From Pseudosulfitobacter pseudonitzschiae (GTDB taxonomy: Bacteria; Pseudomonadota; Alphaproteobacteria; Rhodobacterales; Rhodobacteraceae), in the NCBI RefSeq assembly GCF_900129395.1, contig NZ_FQVP01000004.1:186001-250000 (forward strand): 64,000 nucleotides of DNA, read 5' to 3'. Within the stretch, counting starts at the first letter, position 1, and each line of letters starts with the position of its first letter. The notes below the pieces were generated by a model, which saw nothing but the letters and a program-made list of their open reading frames with translations, did no database searches and was not told the DNA's origin. The position numbers were made by a program, and so were the translations under genes. This document shows positions 47,501 to 57,473 of this stretch, in pieces.

Positions 47501-47982
47501 ACGATCTCGGCCCGCAGCAGGTCGGCGGCGCGGTCCTCGATCTCGGTGAACTGCGGACTGACCTGCGCCTCGAGCGGAAAGCGTCGCAAAAGGGCCGCGC
47601 AGAACGAATGGATCGTCTGGATCTTCAGACCGCCGGGCGTTTCGATGGCGCTGGCAAACAGCGTACGCGCGCGGCGCAGCGCATCGGGTGCAGTGGCATG
47701 GCCTGCACCCAGATCGACCAGCGATTGCGCCAGTTCGGTGTCGGGCAGCATCGCCCATGCCCCCAGCCGCTTGAACAGCCGGTTCTGCATCTCGGACGCT
47801 GCCGCCTTGGTGTAGGTCAGGCACAGGATGTGCTGCGGCTCGACCCCGTCCAGCAACAGCCGCGCCACGCGGTCGGTCAGCACCCGCGTCTTGCCCGACC
47901 CCGCATTGGCCGACAGCCAAGTGGATGCATCGGGGCGCGCGGCCTCAAGCTGGCGGCGGGTGGCTTCGTCCAACGCGGTCAT
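44593..47982 (-). CDS. addA: Double-strand break repair helicase-nuclease AddA
   Basis: A 1129-residue UvrD-like helicase with a C-terminal nuclease. Walker [20 protein letters not shown] has Lys31, the Walker B region is [15 protein letters not shown], and motif VI is [18 protein letters not shown]. The PD-(D/E)XK nuclease near the C-terminus shows [13 protein letters not shown]. With AddB it resects DNA ends for RecA, in place of RecBCD. ATG 47982 overlaps the addB stop (ATGA). Confidence 0.95.
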   Translation of the reverse strand: MTALDEATRRQLEAARPDASTWLSANAGSGKTRVLTDRVARLLLDGVEPQHILCLTYTKAAASEMQNRLFKRLGAWAMLPDTELAQSLVDLGAGHATAPDALRRARTLFASAIETPGGLKIQTIHSFCAALLRRFPLEAQVSPQFTEIEDRAADLLRAEIVDRMALGSEAAIVRALAAQFTGEDFDKLTRQIVGQQASFAPALDWAGCLNLFDLPPDLTADAVATRVLLGNEADMLATLIPHLLAKGGNDAKAGQKLQQIDRMDLSALAVMEDVFLTGASAKEPFTAKLGSFPTKPTQAKVADLMPALEDLMRRVEDTRALRLGFGAARKTHCLHQFAAPFLAHYEQAKQLRGWLDFDDLINKARSLLYDKKVAAWVLYRIDGGIDHILVDEAQDTSPAQWDVVRKLTEEFASGDGARTDVLRTVFVVGDTKQSIYSFQGADPREFHRMQAEFQQRIEGAGQLFQERTLDFSFRSSPAVLRLVDTCFSEDAQPGFAKQAQHIAFKSDLPGRVDLWPFREKAEKEQENVWYDPVDRLSPTHHDLLLARDVAAHIKHLMDTETIPDDGAAPGTYVRRRVRAGDFLILVQRRSTLFSEIIRACKALDLPIAGADRLKVGGELAVKDLAALLSFLATPEDSLSLATVLRSPLFGWTEQQLFTLAHGRAQSYLWPALRDQAEVYPETYAVLRDLRDNVDFLRPYDLIERVLTRHDGRRKLLGRLGVEAEDGIDALLSQALAYERTDVPSLTGFLVWMRTDQLEIKRQIDSASDQIRVMTVHGSKGLEAPIVILPDTGKRDIRIQDEVFDVGGHPVWRPKATEMPQMVADAMDQMKLDIAEERLRLLYVALTRAEKWLIIAGAGEPGKNGDSWYEIAQTALDQMGAVDTLTDQGTIKRFSHGDWVAPPLVEQTAPAALRAEVDPMFHTAAQRPPEPPRTLSPSDLGGAKALPGDLGADEDTAMSFGSAVHLLLERMAGRDTVHWPTIIDVCRGNFAEMPDAMWDAAVQDARAVLQAPHLAELFTDRALAEVPVTAAFGPARLHGIIDRLIIHDDHILAIDYKTNRVVPDRPETCPEGLLLQMGAYAQALSQVFAGKRIDVAILWTTDQSFMPLPEPLVIAALRRAEYLDDPAGAT

Positions 47983-50936
47983 GTCACATCCTCGGGCGTG
48001 GGCTTGGTGCCGGTGTCCCATTCGCCGTAGCGGGCCAGCTGGTCATAGTCTTCTTCGTTCAGTTCCGAACGCGGCGCACGACGGGCGGTGAACCCTTTTT
48101 CCGGGTCCAGATAGGCGCCCAACAGGACTCGCAGGTCCTCCAAAGTTTTCTCGGGCGGTTCGTCCAGCAAGGGCGCTGCAACCTCTTCAGGGGTTGAGCC
48201 AAGGCCAATGTAGATCGCACCAGCGACCGGGCGCATCCCGACGGATTTGAACCCGCCCTCTTCGAGGATCGCGGCCTCGATCAGCAACTGCTTGTCGAAA
48301 TGCTTTTGCACGGCGGGTTTGGGGGCCGATCCGGTCTTGTAATCGTAAAGGATCGCGGACCCGTCCGACGTTTCGTCGATCCGGTCGGCACGGCAGGCGA
48401 TGGTCATGCCGATGTCGTCCAACAGCAGTGTGCCCTGCGCGTCCTTTTCCAACGCCAGCGGCGTCGCGGTTTTGCGCCGTTCCGCTTCCTGCGCCACAAA
48501 CCAGTCGGCCACGCGGGCAATGCGCGCCTGCCAAAGGGTGCGGAAGGTGGGCCACGGCACCACCTCGGCCAGCACCGCATCGGCGGTCCGCACCAGATGA
48601 TCAGCGGTCAGCGTGGACGGATCGGCCAGCGTCATCGGCAGGAACCGTTCCATGATCTCGTGCAACACAATGCCCCGCAGCCGCACATCGGGGTCCTGGA
48701 CCAGCGGATTCAGCGGGCGCAGGCGCAAGCAATGCTTGGCATAGACGGCATAGGGATCGCGGATCAGACGCTGGATGTCGGTAACGTACAGCGTGCGGGG
48801 ACGTGCCGCGACAGGCGGACGTGGTGACGGACGTGGCGCAGGGTCCACGGGTGTCGCCTCTTCCAATGCGCGTGCCCTGGCCAGCCAAACATCGCCACGG
48901 GCCTGAGCGGCTTTCAAGGCATCGGGTCCGCCCTGCGACGGCAGGCCCAGCAGCAGGTTCTGCATCCGGTTGATCCACCGCGACGGGATCGTTTCGGCGT
49001 CGTCCGACCGCACCGCGCGCGTGATCCACACCTCGGGCGCGGCCACCGCCTGTTGAAAATCATGCGCTGCCAGCCCGATGCGCCGTTCGGGCAGCAACAG
49101 CCCGGCCTTGTGACGCATGACGCGGTTCAGCCAGGGATCGGGTGCGGGGGCTTCGGGCCACGTGCCGTCGTTCATGCCGCCCAGAATGACCAGATCGGCC
49201 CCCTGAACGCGCGCCTCAAGGGTGCCCCAGATCATCACACCGGCAAAGGGTGCATCGCGGTCGCGCACTTCGCCGCCTGCCAGAAGCGCGCCGATCAGGT
49301 CGGTGTAATCCGCCGCCGACATCGCGCCGCCCAGCTCTGCCTCATCCGCCAGCGAATCCATGATCCGCCGTGCCTCGGCACCGGCTTTTTTCTCCCACAG
49401 CCCGCCGCTGCCCGCAGCTTCTTCTCCGCCGGCCAGCGCCTCGGTCAGCTCGCGGTGCAGGGTGACCCAGTCAGACAATGCGAGATCTTCGGCGGTGTCC
49501 CTGTCGCAGACCGTCGCGGCCAGCCATTCGGCCCATGCGGTGATGCGCGCACGCTCATCCCCGTCCCCCACCGCGTGGCCTGCGGTGGCGACCAGGGTTT
49601 CGGGCGTCGGATAGGGCAAGCCGTCCTTGCGGATCTGCAACTCCAGCCTCTGCGTATTCAGCTGGTGTTGGTTGCGCGTGGGCGTGCTGTGCACCAGCGG
49701 GTGCTTCAGCAGGGTCAGCAGCGCCTCGGCGTCCAATGTGTCGCGCAGCAGCGACGCGGTGTGCCGCAACAACCGCCCCGGCGGCGACAGGTGCAATGGC
49801 ACGCCTGCGCTGTCGTCGGGCAGGATGTCCCACCGGTCCAGCGCCGCGGTCACTTGCCGCCCCAGCATCCGGTCGGGAGTAATCAGCGCCGCCGTTTCGC
49901 CCCGCTCGGCGGCCATACGCAGCCGCATGGCAATCGCGAGGGCCTCGGCGCGCGGCGTTTCGGCGTTGACCATCGTGACACCGTCCAGCGCACCGGCCAG
50001 CCCGTCCAGCTTTGGCCCTTCGATCAGCCATGCGTCGGTGACAGGCGCCGGGCGCAGCGCCAGCGACACCAGCTTGTTGCGCACCGGGTCGGGTGGTGGC
50101 GTTTGCGTCCATGCGGCGACTTGGGTGGCGCGCATGTCCAAGGCCTGCGCAATGCTTTGGAACCGGTATTGCGGATGATCCTCGGCCAGCAGCCCGTCGG
50201 ACAGGTTCGACCACACCTCGGGCGGCATCTCAAAATCGAAACCGGGCAGAACCACGGCCCCCTGCGGCAGCCGCGCGACGGCCTGCATCAGCATCTGAAC
50301 CGTGCCGCGCGATCCGGTGGACCCCGCGACAATCACCGGATGTTGTGGCGGTTCGCGCTCCCATTGGTCGATCAGCGCCGTCACAACCGCACGGTGCCGC
50401 GCCTGCCCGTCCATCTGGTCGGTGCGCGGTCCCAAGTAGGTCTCGGCGATTTTGATAAAGGTCTTGGCCCGTTCCCAATGACCCGACTGGTCGGATACAT
50501 CCAGATCAGCCACCGCCTCGATCGGCACGCCCTCGCCCTGCATCTCGTCCAGCAACGCCGCCAGGCTGTCCGACAGATCGAACAGCGACGCGCGCGGGGC
50601 CAGCTCGGTCTGGCGGTCCAACAGGCCCGAGACCAACTGGATCAGCTCCAACCGGCGGCGCAGCGGTGGCACGGCGGGCGGCGGCACGGGACCGGTCAGC
50701 AGACTGTCCAGCCCCGTCACCAGATGCACGCGCGGCAGCAGGCCGGCGGGGCCTGCGTCGAACAGCGTGCGCAGGCGGCGCTGCATTCGCGTGGTGTTCA
50801 CGATCAGGTCGACACGGGCGATGGCCGCAGGGTCCGTGTCAGGCAATCGGTCGCGCAGCCCGTCAATCAACGCGGCGGGGAAATCCACACCGGGCGGCAG
50901 GCCGAACAGGCGCGGGGTGTCCGTGGGTTCAAACAT
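47979..50936 (-). CDS. addB: Double-strand break repair protein AddB
   Basis: A 985-residue alphaproteobacterial-type AddB. The helicase-like N-terminal two-thirds lack an obvious Walker A, in keeping with this subfamily; the C-terminal nuclease has [16 protein letters not shown]. The start, ATG 50936, overlaps the murU-like stop by eight bases. It functions only with AddA. The region [20 protein letters not shown] is typical of the group. Confidence 0.93.
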   Translation of the reverse strand: MFEPTDTPRLFGLPPGVDFPAALIDGLRDRLPDTDPAAIARVDLIVNTTRMQRRLRTLFDAGPAGLLPRVHLVTGLDSLLTGPVPPPAVPPLRRRLELIQLVSGLLDRQTELAPRASLFDLSDSLAALLDEMQGEGVPIEAVADLDVSDQSGHWERAKTFIKIAETYLGPRTDQMDGQARHRAVVTALIDQWEREPPQHPVIVAGSTGSRGTVQMLMQAVARLPQGAVVLPGFDFEMPPEVWSNLSDGLLAEDHPQYRFQSIAQALDMRATQVAAWTQTPPPDPVRNKLVSLALRPAPVTDAWLIEGPKLDGLAGALDGVTMVNAETPRAEALAIAMRLRMAAERGETAALITPDRMLGRQVTAALDRWDILPDDSAGVPLHLSPPGRLLRHTASLLRDTLDAEALLTLLKHPLVHSTPTRNQHQLNTQRLELQIRKDGLPYPTPETLVATAGHAVGDGDERARITAWAEWLAATVCDRDTAEDLALSDWVTLHRELTEALAGGEEAAGSGGLWEKKAGAEARRIMDSLADEAELGGAMSAADYTDLIGALLAGGEVRDRDAPFAGVMIWGTLEARVQGADLVILGGMNDGTWPEAPAPDPWLNRVMRHKAGLLLPERRIGLAAHDFQQAVAAPEVWITRAVRSDDAETIPSRWINRMQNLLLGLPSQGGPDALKAAQARGDVWLARARALEEATPVDPAPRPSPRPPVAARPRTLYVTDIQRLIRDPYAVYAKHCLRLRPLNPLVQDPDVRLRGIVLHEIMERFLPMTLADPSTLTADHLVRTADAVLAEVVPWPTFRTLWQARIARVADWFVAQEAERRKTATPLALEKDAQGTLLLDDIGMTIACRADRIDETSDGSAILYDYKTGSAPKPAVQKHFDKQLLIEAAILEEGGFKSVGMRPVAGAIYIGLGSTPEEVAAPLLDEPPEKTLEDLRVLLGAYLDPEKGFTARRAPRSELNEEDYDQLARYGEWDTGTKPTPEDVT

Positions 50937-51612
50937 CGGCGGCCAACATGGCTTCGGCCAAAGCGATTCCTTCGGGGTGACCCACGTCACACCAACGGCC
51001 CGTGTGGATGACCCCGAACAGGCGGTTGTCTTGCAGCATCATGTCCCACAGCACGTTCAGGGAAAAGCTGTCTTCGGCAATCTCGGCCAGCCTGTCGGTC
51101 TTGATGATCTGCACCCCGCCGTAAACAGCGCCCGGTCCCCGTTTCAGCCGCCCATCATTCCCAACGGCAAAGTCGCCCTGCCCCGCATAGCCCACAGCCT
51201 GCGCCACTGGCACACACATCAACAGCGCGTCCATCTGTGCCGGGTCCCAGGCCGCCCGCAAGGCTTGCAGCGGGTTGGCACCGGTCCAGATGGCGTCGGG
51301 GTTCACGGTGAACACCGGCTCCGCGCCCAGCATTGGCAGCGCGTTCCGCAGCCCGCCGCCGGTTTCCAGAATGGCCCCCGTTTCAGTCACCGTTTGCACG
51401 CCGGTGCCTGCCAGATGGGTCTCGAGCACCTCAGGCAGATAATGCAGGTTTGCGACAATCCGGTCGGGCGCGATGGCCTGCACCATGTCCAGCGCATGAT
51501 CGATCAGTGGACGCCCCGCCACGGGCACCATCGGCTTTGGGCGGTCCTGGGTCAGGTGACGCATGCGCGTTCCGAACCCGGCCGCAAAGATCATCACGGC
51601 GGTGTCGCGCAT
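50929..51612 (-). CDS. murU: MurU-like N-acetylmuramate-1-phosphate uridylyltransferase
   Basis: A 227-residue sugar-phosphate nucleotidyltransferase. [19 protein letters not shown] is the GxGTR...KP signature that binds the nucleotide, and a later WCDVGHPEG motif closes the active site. The overlap with an AmgK-like kinase gene upstream makes MurU the best assignment: it would turn MurNAc-1-phosphate into UDP-MurNAc in wall recycling. It shares 19 bases with the kinase gene. Confidence 0.85.
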   Translation of the reverse strand: MRDTAVMIFAAGFGTRMRHLTQDRPKPMVPVAGRPLIDHALDMVQAIAPDRIVANLHYLPEVLETHLAGTGVQTVTETGAILETGGGLRNALPMLGAEPVFTVNPDAIWTGANPLQALRAAWDPAQMDALLMCVPVAQAVGYAGQGDFAVGNDGRLKRGPGAVYGGVQIIKTDRLAEIAEDSFSLNVLWDMMLQDNRLFGVIHTGRWCDVGHPEGIALAEAMLAADV

Positions 51613-52607
51613 TGGCTTTTGATCCGGTTCAGGATTTCAGGGTCCGGCGCAGGCAGTCCGGCCAACAGGTCCGCCAGCGGGGCCACGTCGGGATGTTTCA
51701 GATTGGTCTGGATATGTCCCCAGACGCGCGGGATCAGGTCAACGTAATGCGCCTTGCCGTCGCGGATGCACAGGCGGGCAAAAACACCCAGGATGCGCAG
51801 GTTGCGTTGCAAGCCCAGCAGCGCATAGGCGCGGGCGAATGCGGTGGCGTCCTGCGGGCTGGCGGCGATATAGCGTGCGATCATCTGTGCCTCGACCTCG
51901 GCTGGCACATCGCGCCGCGCGTCTTGCAGGATCGACACCAGGTCATAGGCCGGATGCCCCGCCATCGCGTCCTGAAAATCCAGTAGGCCGACGCGGGCGA
52001 TGCCCTCACGCTGTTGCAGCCACAGCAGGTTTTCGGCGTGATAGTCGCGCTGGATCAGGACGCTGGGCGTGGTGTCCAGTGGCACAAGCGCTGCGTGAAA
52101 GCCGGCGCAGAACGCCGTTTTTTCCGCCGCTTGAACGGCACCTGTCGCACCTGCCTGATACCAGTCAAAGGCAAGCGCGGCGAGCGGCGTCATGGTGTCA
52201 GCGTCATAGGGCGCCAGTGTGGGCGGCGTTGCCTTATGCAATGCGATCAACACATCCGTCGCCGCCTCGTACAACGGCACCTCAAGAGAGGCATCACGCG
52301 GGATGACGCGGGCAAACAGGTCGTCGCCCAGATCTTCGAGCAACAGGAACCCGTGCCTTTCCTCCTGCGCCAGGATCTCAGGCGCGCTCAGCCCCTGAGT
52401 GCGCAGAAAGCTGGCGATACGGACAAAGGGGCGCACGTCCTCGCCCTTGTCGGGGGGCGCGTCCATCAGGATCGCGGTGTTGCCCGCAGGCATTGCCAGC
52501 CGGTCATAGCGCCGGTTCGACGCATCGCCCGCAACGGTGGTGCGGGCGGCGTTCTGCCAACCGGCGGCGGCAATGAATTGCGCCAGATGGGTCGTGCGGT
52601 CGATCAT
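51594..52607 (-). CDS. amgK: AmgK-like anomeric MurNAc/GlcNAc kinase
   Basis: A 337-residue aminoglycoside-phosphotransferase-fold protein. [15 protein letters not shown] is the catalytic loop and [20 protein letters not shown] binds metal. Together with the following MurU it matches the AmgK-MurU bypass, which reuses MurNAc from the periplasm and can support fosfomycin tolerance. ATG 52607 overlaps the tsaE stop (ATGA). A generic phosphotransferase is possible if the pair were not adjacent. Confidence 0.85.
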   Translation of the reverse strand: MIDRTTHLAQFIAAAGWQNAARTTVAGDASNRRYDRLAMPAGNTAILMDAPPDKGEDVRPFVRIASFLRTQGLSAPEILAQEERHGFLLLEDLGDDLFARVIPRDASLEVPLYEAATDVLIALHKATPPTLAPYDADTMTPLAALAFDWYQAGATGAVQAAEKTAFCAGFHAALVPLDTTPSVLIQRDYHAENLLWLQQREGIARVGLLDFQDAMAGHPAYDLVSILQDARRDVPAEVEAQMIARYIAASPQDATAFARAYALLGLQRNLRILGVFARLCIRDGKAHYVDLIPRVWGHIQTNLKHPDVAPLADLLAGLPAPDPEILNRIKSQCATPP

Positions 52608-53077
52608 GTGCAAAGTCCTGACAATCGGTCCTGCCACTTGGGGTCGCTCCACGTGGCGTGCAATCTGCGTGCGTCGTCATCCGGCGTGTTTTCCAGCGTC
52701 AGGTGCAGCGCTGTTTCGGGGGTCAATTCGCCCAGTCGGTCGGGCCATTCGATCAGGCAGATCGCGTCGGCAAAGGCGTCGATCAGGCCCAGTTCCTCGA
52801 TCTCGAACGTCGAGGACAGCCGGTACAGATCGCTGTGCCACAGCGTCCCGTTGCGCGTTTCATAGGTCTGAACCAGCGTAAAGGTGGGCGATGGCACGTC
52901 TTCGTCCTGCAACAGCACGGCGTGGATCAGGGCGCGGGCCAGATGCGTCTTGCCTGCACCCACCGCACCCTCCAGCAAAACCACATCGCCGGGCAACAGA
53001 CGCACGGCCAGCGCCGCCCCGAATGCGGCGGTTGCCTCTGGTGTCTGGAACAGGGTGTCAAAGTGCTGTGCGGCCAT
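52604..53077 (-). CDS. tsaE: tRNA t6A-synthesis ATPase TsaE
   Basis: A 157-residue P-loop protein needed, with TsaBCD, for t6A37 in ANN-decoding tRNAs. GAVGAGKTHLARAL is Walker A at 37-44, SPTFTLVQTYE is the switch and LIEWPDR the C-terminal motif. It is translationally coupled to amgK. A 64-bp gap separates it from the PAS protein upstream. Confidence 0.94.
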   Translation of the reverse strand: MAAQHFDTLFQTPEATAAFGAALAVRLLPGDVVLLEGAVGAGKTHLARALIHAVLLQDEDVPSPTFTLVQTYETRNGTLWHSDLYRLSSTFEIEELGLIDAFADAICLIEWPDRLGELTPETALHLTLENTPDDDARRLHATWSDPKWQDRLSGLCT

Positions 53078-53141
53078 TGCTGCAACCTACCGTGCGTGAC
53101 ACCAGCCGCAAGCAAAATGGCAGGGTGAGCGGCTTCTTGAT

Positions 53142-54674
53142 CTAGCCGGTGCGCACCACTTTCATCGCTTCGGGCGATGTGGAAGATGTGTCTTCCAACA
53201 AGTGGAACTGCACCATCGTGGCGCCGCCCGTCACGGGTGTGACCGTGCACCTGATCGTGTTGCCGGCCCTGGTCTGAATTTTGACGCTCCATTCCTTGCG
53301 CGGGCCGGAGGTTTTGATGAAATCGGATATGTCCCGCCATGCCGTGGTTGGCATGCAATTGGCCTGCCAGACGCTTACAGAATCGTTGATGGTGATGTCC
53401 GCAAAGCTGCGGTCGGGGTCAAATCCCCACATCTCGGAATAGACCCGGTTGCACAGGGACAAAACACCCGCCGGGGAAAACACGGCCAATCCTTCGGACA
53501 AGGCGTCCATCATGGATTGACCCATGTCCAGTTCGGCGCGAAAATTCCGGGTTATGTTGACCTGCGCTGTGATGTCCTCGATCAGGAAGGCCACGGCGCG
53601 ATCGGGATGCGGCTTGCCGCTGACGCGGTAGGTCTGGCCCGATTCCAGGGTCCAGGTTTCAAGATAGCGGCCATCGGCGGCCGCCTTGATCAGGTCGGCG
53701 ATTTCCTGGCGCCATGACCCATAGTTCTTGGGTTCAGGCATCATGCGGTTTTCGCGCAGCCGGTCAAAAAAGGACAGCAAATCGGGGCGCGTGCTGAGAA
53801 ATTCGGCGGGCAGCCGCGTCAGGTCGACCAAAGCGGGGTTGAACAGCGCAAGCTGTCCCTTGCGATCAAAAATGGCCAGGCCGATCGACAGTTGCGCAAA
53901 TGTCTTGGCCAGCGTTTGCACGAAATTGCGCTGGGCGACTTCGGCGTCGATAACGGCGTCGATATTGACCGCATGGGCGACAGTCAGCCCATCCATATCC
54001 TTCAGTGACGTGTCGTACCAATGAACCTGCCCGTCGGGTTTCGTGGTGACGGCCACACGGCGATGAACTGGCGCAGGCGCGGACCCCAACACATCATCAA
54101 ACAGCGCGCCCATTCCGCCCCCGTTTCGGTCGATACTGCGTTCCAGTTCGTCATAGGCGGCATTCGACCAGATGAGCGTGCCCTTTTCGTCCTTTTGCCA
54201 CATTGGATAGGGTGCAGAGCCGCATGCGCGTTCCAGCGTGTCGATCTTGGATTGCAGAACCAGCAGTCGCTCGGATTGACCCACGCTCAGCTCCGTTGTG
54301 GCGGGCAGGCTCAGCTCGACCATAGCGCCGCGTTTTTCCAACGTCAGCAGGCCGGTATCACCGACCATATGCGCCCGCAGGTAATGCACCCCTTCGGACA
54401 ATTGTGTGGGGTCGGATGGCAAAAGTTTGAACCGATGCCGCAATTGCCTGTACATCAGATCCCATGTCAGCGCCTCGAGGTCGCAACCAAACGCCACAAG
54501 CGCCGCCGCGTTGGAGTGTTTGGCAAGCCCGTCCTCAAAGAGAATGCTGATTTCGCAGTCGAAATGGGCAGCGGCATTTTTCTGGATCTTGTCCAGCCAC
54601 ACAAACAGCATCAAGGCCGCAAAGGCCGAGACCAAGGCGATGAGTGCGAATGTAATGATGTCGATCAGTGGCAT
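53142..54674 (-). CDS. Membrane-anchored PAS-domain protein without kinase domain
   Basis: A 510-residue protein with one N-terminal helix (about 5-27) and three PAS-like modules: about 150-240 (PMWQKDEKGTLIWSNAAYDE), 260-375 (GLAIFDRKGQLALFNPALVD) and 385-490 (GLAVFSPAGVLSLCNRVYSE). No HisKA, HATPase, GGDEF or EAL domain is found before the stop, so it cannot phosphorylate on its own. It lies upstream of tsaE in the same direction and downstream of a perfect CtrA-type site. Confidence 0.85.
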   Translation of the reverse strand: MPLIDIITFALIALVSAFAALMLFVWLDKIQKNAAAHFDCEISILFEDGLAKHSNAAALVAFGCDLEALTWDLMYRQLRHRFKLLPSDPTQLSEGVHYLRAHMVGDTGLLTLEKRGAMVELSLPATTELSVGQSERLLVLQSKIDTLERACGSAPYPMWQKDEKGTLIWSNAAYDELERSIDRNGGGMGALFDDVLGSAPAPVHRRVAVTTKPDGQVHWYDTSLKDMDGLTVAHAVNIDAVIDAEVAQRNFVQTLAKTFAQLSIGLAIFDRKGQLALFNPALVDLTRLPAEFLSTRPDLLSFFDRLRENRMMPEPKNYGSWRQEIADLIKAAADGRYLETWTLESGQTYRVSGKPHPDRAVAFLIEDITAQVNITRNFRAELDMGQSMMDALSEGLAVFSPAGVLSLCNRVYSEMWGFDPDRSFADITINDSVSVWQANCMPTTAWRDISDFIKTSGPRKEWSVKIQTRAGNTIRCTVTPVTGGATMVQFHLLEDTSSTSPEAMKVVRTG

Positions 54675-54717
54675 GATCCGCCCAAGTTCAAAACGAACCC
54701 GACAGACAAAAACATCA

Positions 54718-54742
54718 AAAAGTTAACAGAGCGTTAACTTTT
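54718..54742. promoter_or_regulatory. CtrA-type TTAA-N7-TTAA site inside a 10-bp inverted repeat
   Basis: aaaagttaac - 5 bases - gttaactttt is a perfect 10-bp palindrome; within it TTAA (54723-54726) and TTAA (54734-54737) are exactly seven bases apart, the CtrA full-site spacing. It is centred 56 bases before the PAS gene start, and 9 bases after the regB stop on the same strand, so it may also act as a weak terminator for regB. Confidence 0.6.
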
Positions 54743-54750
54743 GGCGAGAC

Positions 54751-56139
54751 CTATAACGAAAACCGCTGGTTGGGTCCCAGCTCGGACGCGGTCGCTTCGA
54801 TATTGCGGCGCGCCCAGACCACTTCGACAATCGCGCCCAGACGTGCCTGACGCGCGCGCTGTGGCGGCGTGTAAGGGTCTGATCCGTTTTCGAAATTCAG
54901 TTCTGCCCCTGCCCGTTCCAACAGCGTCTTGGCGATAAACAGGCCCAGCCCCATGCCGTCATAGGCCGGACGCGCCTGCTTTTCGGAAAGCGACCGCCGA
55001 CGGGTCACAAAGGGGTCTCCGATCCGCCCCAGCATCTGCGGGGGATAGCCGGGACCGTCATCCATGATGCGCAGTGATATGATGGTGTCGGTCCAGTTTG
55101 CCTCGATCCAGACGTTGGCCGTGGCAAAATCCACCGCGTTCTGGATCAGGTTGCGCAGCCCGTGGATAATCTCGGGTTTGCGCAGGATCGACGGTTGGTC
55201 GATCTCGTCCCCGGCTTCGGGGTTGTGGGTGTAATGAATGTGTTTGCCGCGATGGCTGTGCGGTTCGGCGGCTTCGGTAATCAACGCCATCAGCGGGGCT
55301 TGACGCAGGTGCAGGTCGTCCTTTCCTGCCCGCCCCATGTCGCGCAGGATGTCGCGGCAACGGTCAGCCTGATCGCGGATCAGTTCGGCATCCTCACGCA
55401 ACTCTGGCGTGTCGCGCAGCTCTTCGATCAGCTCGGCGCTGGTCAGTTTGATGGTCGCCAGGGGCGTGCCCAGTTCGTGTGCGGCAGCGGCCACGACGCC
55501 ACCCAGATCGGTCAGTTTCTGTTCGCGTGCCAGCGCCATTTGCGTGGCGGACAGCGCGTCGGACATCGAATCCATTTCCGAGGTCACCCGTCGCGAATAG
55601 GCACCGATAAAGACAATCGCGATCACCAGCGCCGCCCACTGGCCGAACACGAAAATATCGGGAATGCGCAGGATCAGCCCCTGATCGGTGCGCAGCGGAA
55701 AGTGGTATTCGGACAGTATAGTCACCAGAACAATCGCGGTGCCCCCGGTCATGATCGCCGACCGGGCAGTCAGAACCGCAGCCGAGATCGTCACAGGCCC
55801 CAGCATCAGCAGCGCAAAGGGGTTGTTCAGCCCGCCCGTCAGGAACAGCAGGACCGCCAGCTGCAACAGGTCGAACATCACCATCATGAGGTTTTCAACC
55901 TCGCTCAGGCGCTTGTTTTCCGGAAAGACAAATATCGCGATCAGGTTGCCGATGACCGACACGCCAATCGCCAGATAACACAGGCCAACTTCCAGCTGCA
56001 GCCCGTACAGGCGCTGTGCCACGGTGATTGCGGTCAGCTGCCCGAAGATGGCCACCCAGCGCAGCAGGATCAGCGTACGCAGCCGTATCCAGCTGGAGCG
56101 CTGGGCGCGTGTCATCAGGTCAAGGTCGGGCTGGGCCAT
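54751..56139 (-). CDS. regB: Redox-sensing histidine kinase RegB (PrrB)
   Basis: A 462-residue kinase with six membrane helices (about 25-185), the quinone-sensing TGGLNNPFALLML (102-108 core), the H-box AAAAHELGTPLATIKL with His221, the redox Cys261 (ADRCRDILRDMG) and ATPase motifs DDGPGYPP and GLGLFIAKTLL. The family shuts off kinase activity under oxidising conditions. ATG 56139 lacks a clear ribosome site but begins the conserved protein. It is divergent from senC-regA with 94 bases between. Confidence 0.95.
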   Translation of the reverse strand: MAQPDLDLMTRAQRSSWIRLRTLILLRWVAIFGQLTAITVAQRLYGLQLEVGLCYLAIGVSVIGNLIAIFVFPENKRLSEVENLMMVMFDLLQLAVLLFLTGGLNNPFALLMLGPVTISAAVLTARSAIMTGGTAIVLVTILSEYHFPLRTDQGLILRIPDIFVFGQWAALVIAIVFIGAYSRRVTSEMDSMSDALSATQMALAREQKLTDLGGVVAAAAHELGTPLATIKLTSAELIEELRDTPELREDAELIRDQADRCRDILRDMGRAGKDDLHLRQAPLMALITEAAEPHSHRGKHIHYTHNPEAGDEIDQPSILRKPEIIHGLRNLIQNAVDFATANVWIEANWTDTIISLRIMDDGPGYPPQMLGRIGDPFVTRRRSLSEKQARPAYDGMGLGLFIAKTLLERAGAELNFENGSDPYTPPQRARQARLGAIVEVVWARRNIEATASELGPNQRFSL

Positions 56140-56233
56140 TATGTCACGATGCAGTTGATTGAAATTCGCATTAGGGCTGAATACCAGTGTTCCACGCAGC
56201 GCCAGCCGGCGCAATCCTTAGCCCGAGGCTCAT

Positions 56234-56851
56234 ATGACCCGTCTTGTTGCCATTCTTGCCGCTGTTGTCGCCATCGCCTTGGTTGGCGGTACTTATCTGT
56301 TCACCCGTTCTGGCGATGACGATCAGTTCGCCCAGTGCCGCGGCAGTGCAGTTGCCGGCGGCGCAGGTCAGATCGGCGGCCCGTTCGAGTTGCTGAACAG
56401 CAAGGGCGAAACCGTGACCGACGCCGATGTGATCACCGAGCCGTCCCTGGTCTATTTCGGCTATACCTTCTGCCCGGATGTCTGCCCCTTTGACGTGGCG
56501 CGCAACGCGGATGCCATCGACATCCTGCAAGACAAGGGCATTTCCACAACGGGCGTTTTCATCTCGGTCGATCCCCAACGGGACACGCCCGAAGTCGTGG
56601 GCGAATATGCCGATGCGATGCACGAGAAAATGATCGGCCTGACCGGATCGCCCGAGCAGATCAAAGCCGCAAGCCAAGCCTACAAAACCTACTACAAGGC
56701 GCACCCGTCCGACGATGACCTGTACCTCGTCGACCATTCGACATTCACCTACCTGGTGCTGCCAGAGGTCGGTTTTGTCGATTTCTTCCGCCGCGAAGTG
56801 ACACCGGAACAGATGGCAGAGCGGGTTCAGTGCTTTGTCGACCGGTCGTAG
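56234..56851 (+). CDS. senC: SenC/PrrC (Sco1-family) copper protein
   Basis: A 205-residue membrane-anchored periplasmic protein. One helix (about 4-22) is followed by the thioredoxin-like SCO domain with YTFCPDVCP (Cys80, Cys84) and DHSTFTYL (His168), the three copper ligands. It helps insert copper into cytochrome c oxidase and feeds redox signals to RegB. GAGG precedes the ATG by five bases. It is in the standard regB/senC/regA layout. Confidence 0.95.
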   Translation: MTRLVAILAAVVAIALVGGTYLFTRSGDDDQFAQCRGSAVAGGAGQIGGPFELLNSKGETVTDADVITEPSLVYFGYTFCPDVCPFDVARNADAIDILQDKGISTTGVFISVDPQRDTPEVVGEYADAMHEKMIGLTGSPEQIKAASQAYKTYYKAHPSDDDLYLVDHSTFTYLVLPEVGFVDFFRREVTPEQMAERVQCFVDRS

Positions 56852-56918
56852 TCGGGTTTGACGCGGAGTGCGCCGCGCTACATAGTTGCGGACAGTGATT
56901 TCATGCAGGAGAGACAGC

Positions 56919-57473
56919 ATGGCCGAGGTGAACCCCGAAGATATCGGTGAAGACAAGTCGCTGCTGCTGGTTGACGACGACGAGCCGTTTCTCCGGCGCC
57001 TGGCCAAGGCAATGGAAAAACGCGGGTTTGATGTTGAAACAGCCGATTCCGTGGCGGCCGGCCGTGCCATCGCCACCGCACGCCCGCCTGCCTATGCGGT
57101 GGTCGATCTGCGGCTTGAGGACGGCAATGGTCTGGACATCGTCGAAGTCATGCGTGAACGCCGCCCCGATGCCCGCGTTGTCGTGCTGACCGGATACGGT
57201 GCGATTGCAACCGCCGTGGCCGCCGTCAAGATCGGCGCCACCGACTATCTGTCGAAACCTGCGGATGCCACCGACATCACCAACGCCCTGCTGGCGCGTG
57301 GCGATGACCTGCCCCCGCCCCCCGAAAACCCGATGAGCGCGGACCGCGTGCGCTGGGAGCATATCCAGCGGGTGTACGAGCTGTGCGACCGCAATGTCAG
57401 CGAAACCGCGCGGCGTCTGAACATGCACCGCCGGACCTTGCAGCGCATTCTGGCGAAACGGTCGCCGCGCTGA
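56919..57473 (+). CDS. regA: Redox response regulator RegA (PrrA)
   Basis: A 184-residue regulator. The receiver domain has the acidic pair VDDDE, Asp63 in VVDLRLEDGNG and Lys in YLSKPADA. A proline-rich linker (LPPPPENP) leads to the Fis-type helix-turn-helix ETARRLNMHRRTLQRILAKR. AGGAGA precedes the start. It controls photosynthesis, respiration, nitrogen and carbon fixation in relatives. Its end abuts the convergent GNAT gene with no gap. Confidence 0.97.
   Translation: MAEVNPEDIGEDKSLLLVDDDEPFLRRLAKAMEKRGFDVETADSVAAGRAIATARPPAYAVVDLRLEDGNGLDIVEVMRERRPDARVVVLTGYGAIATAVAAVKIGATDYLSKPADATDITNALLARGDDLPPPPENPMSADRVRWEHIQRVYELCDRNVSETARRLNMHRRTLQRILAKRSPR

Noticed and set aside
44947-51011. 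Long plus-strand frames opposite addA and addB
   Set aside because: Same shadow pattern; no ribosome site or motif, and the opposite strand has full-length AddA and AddB.
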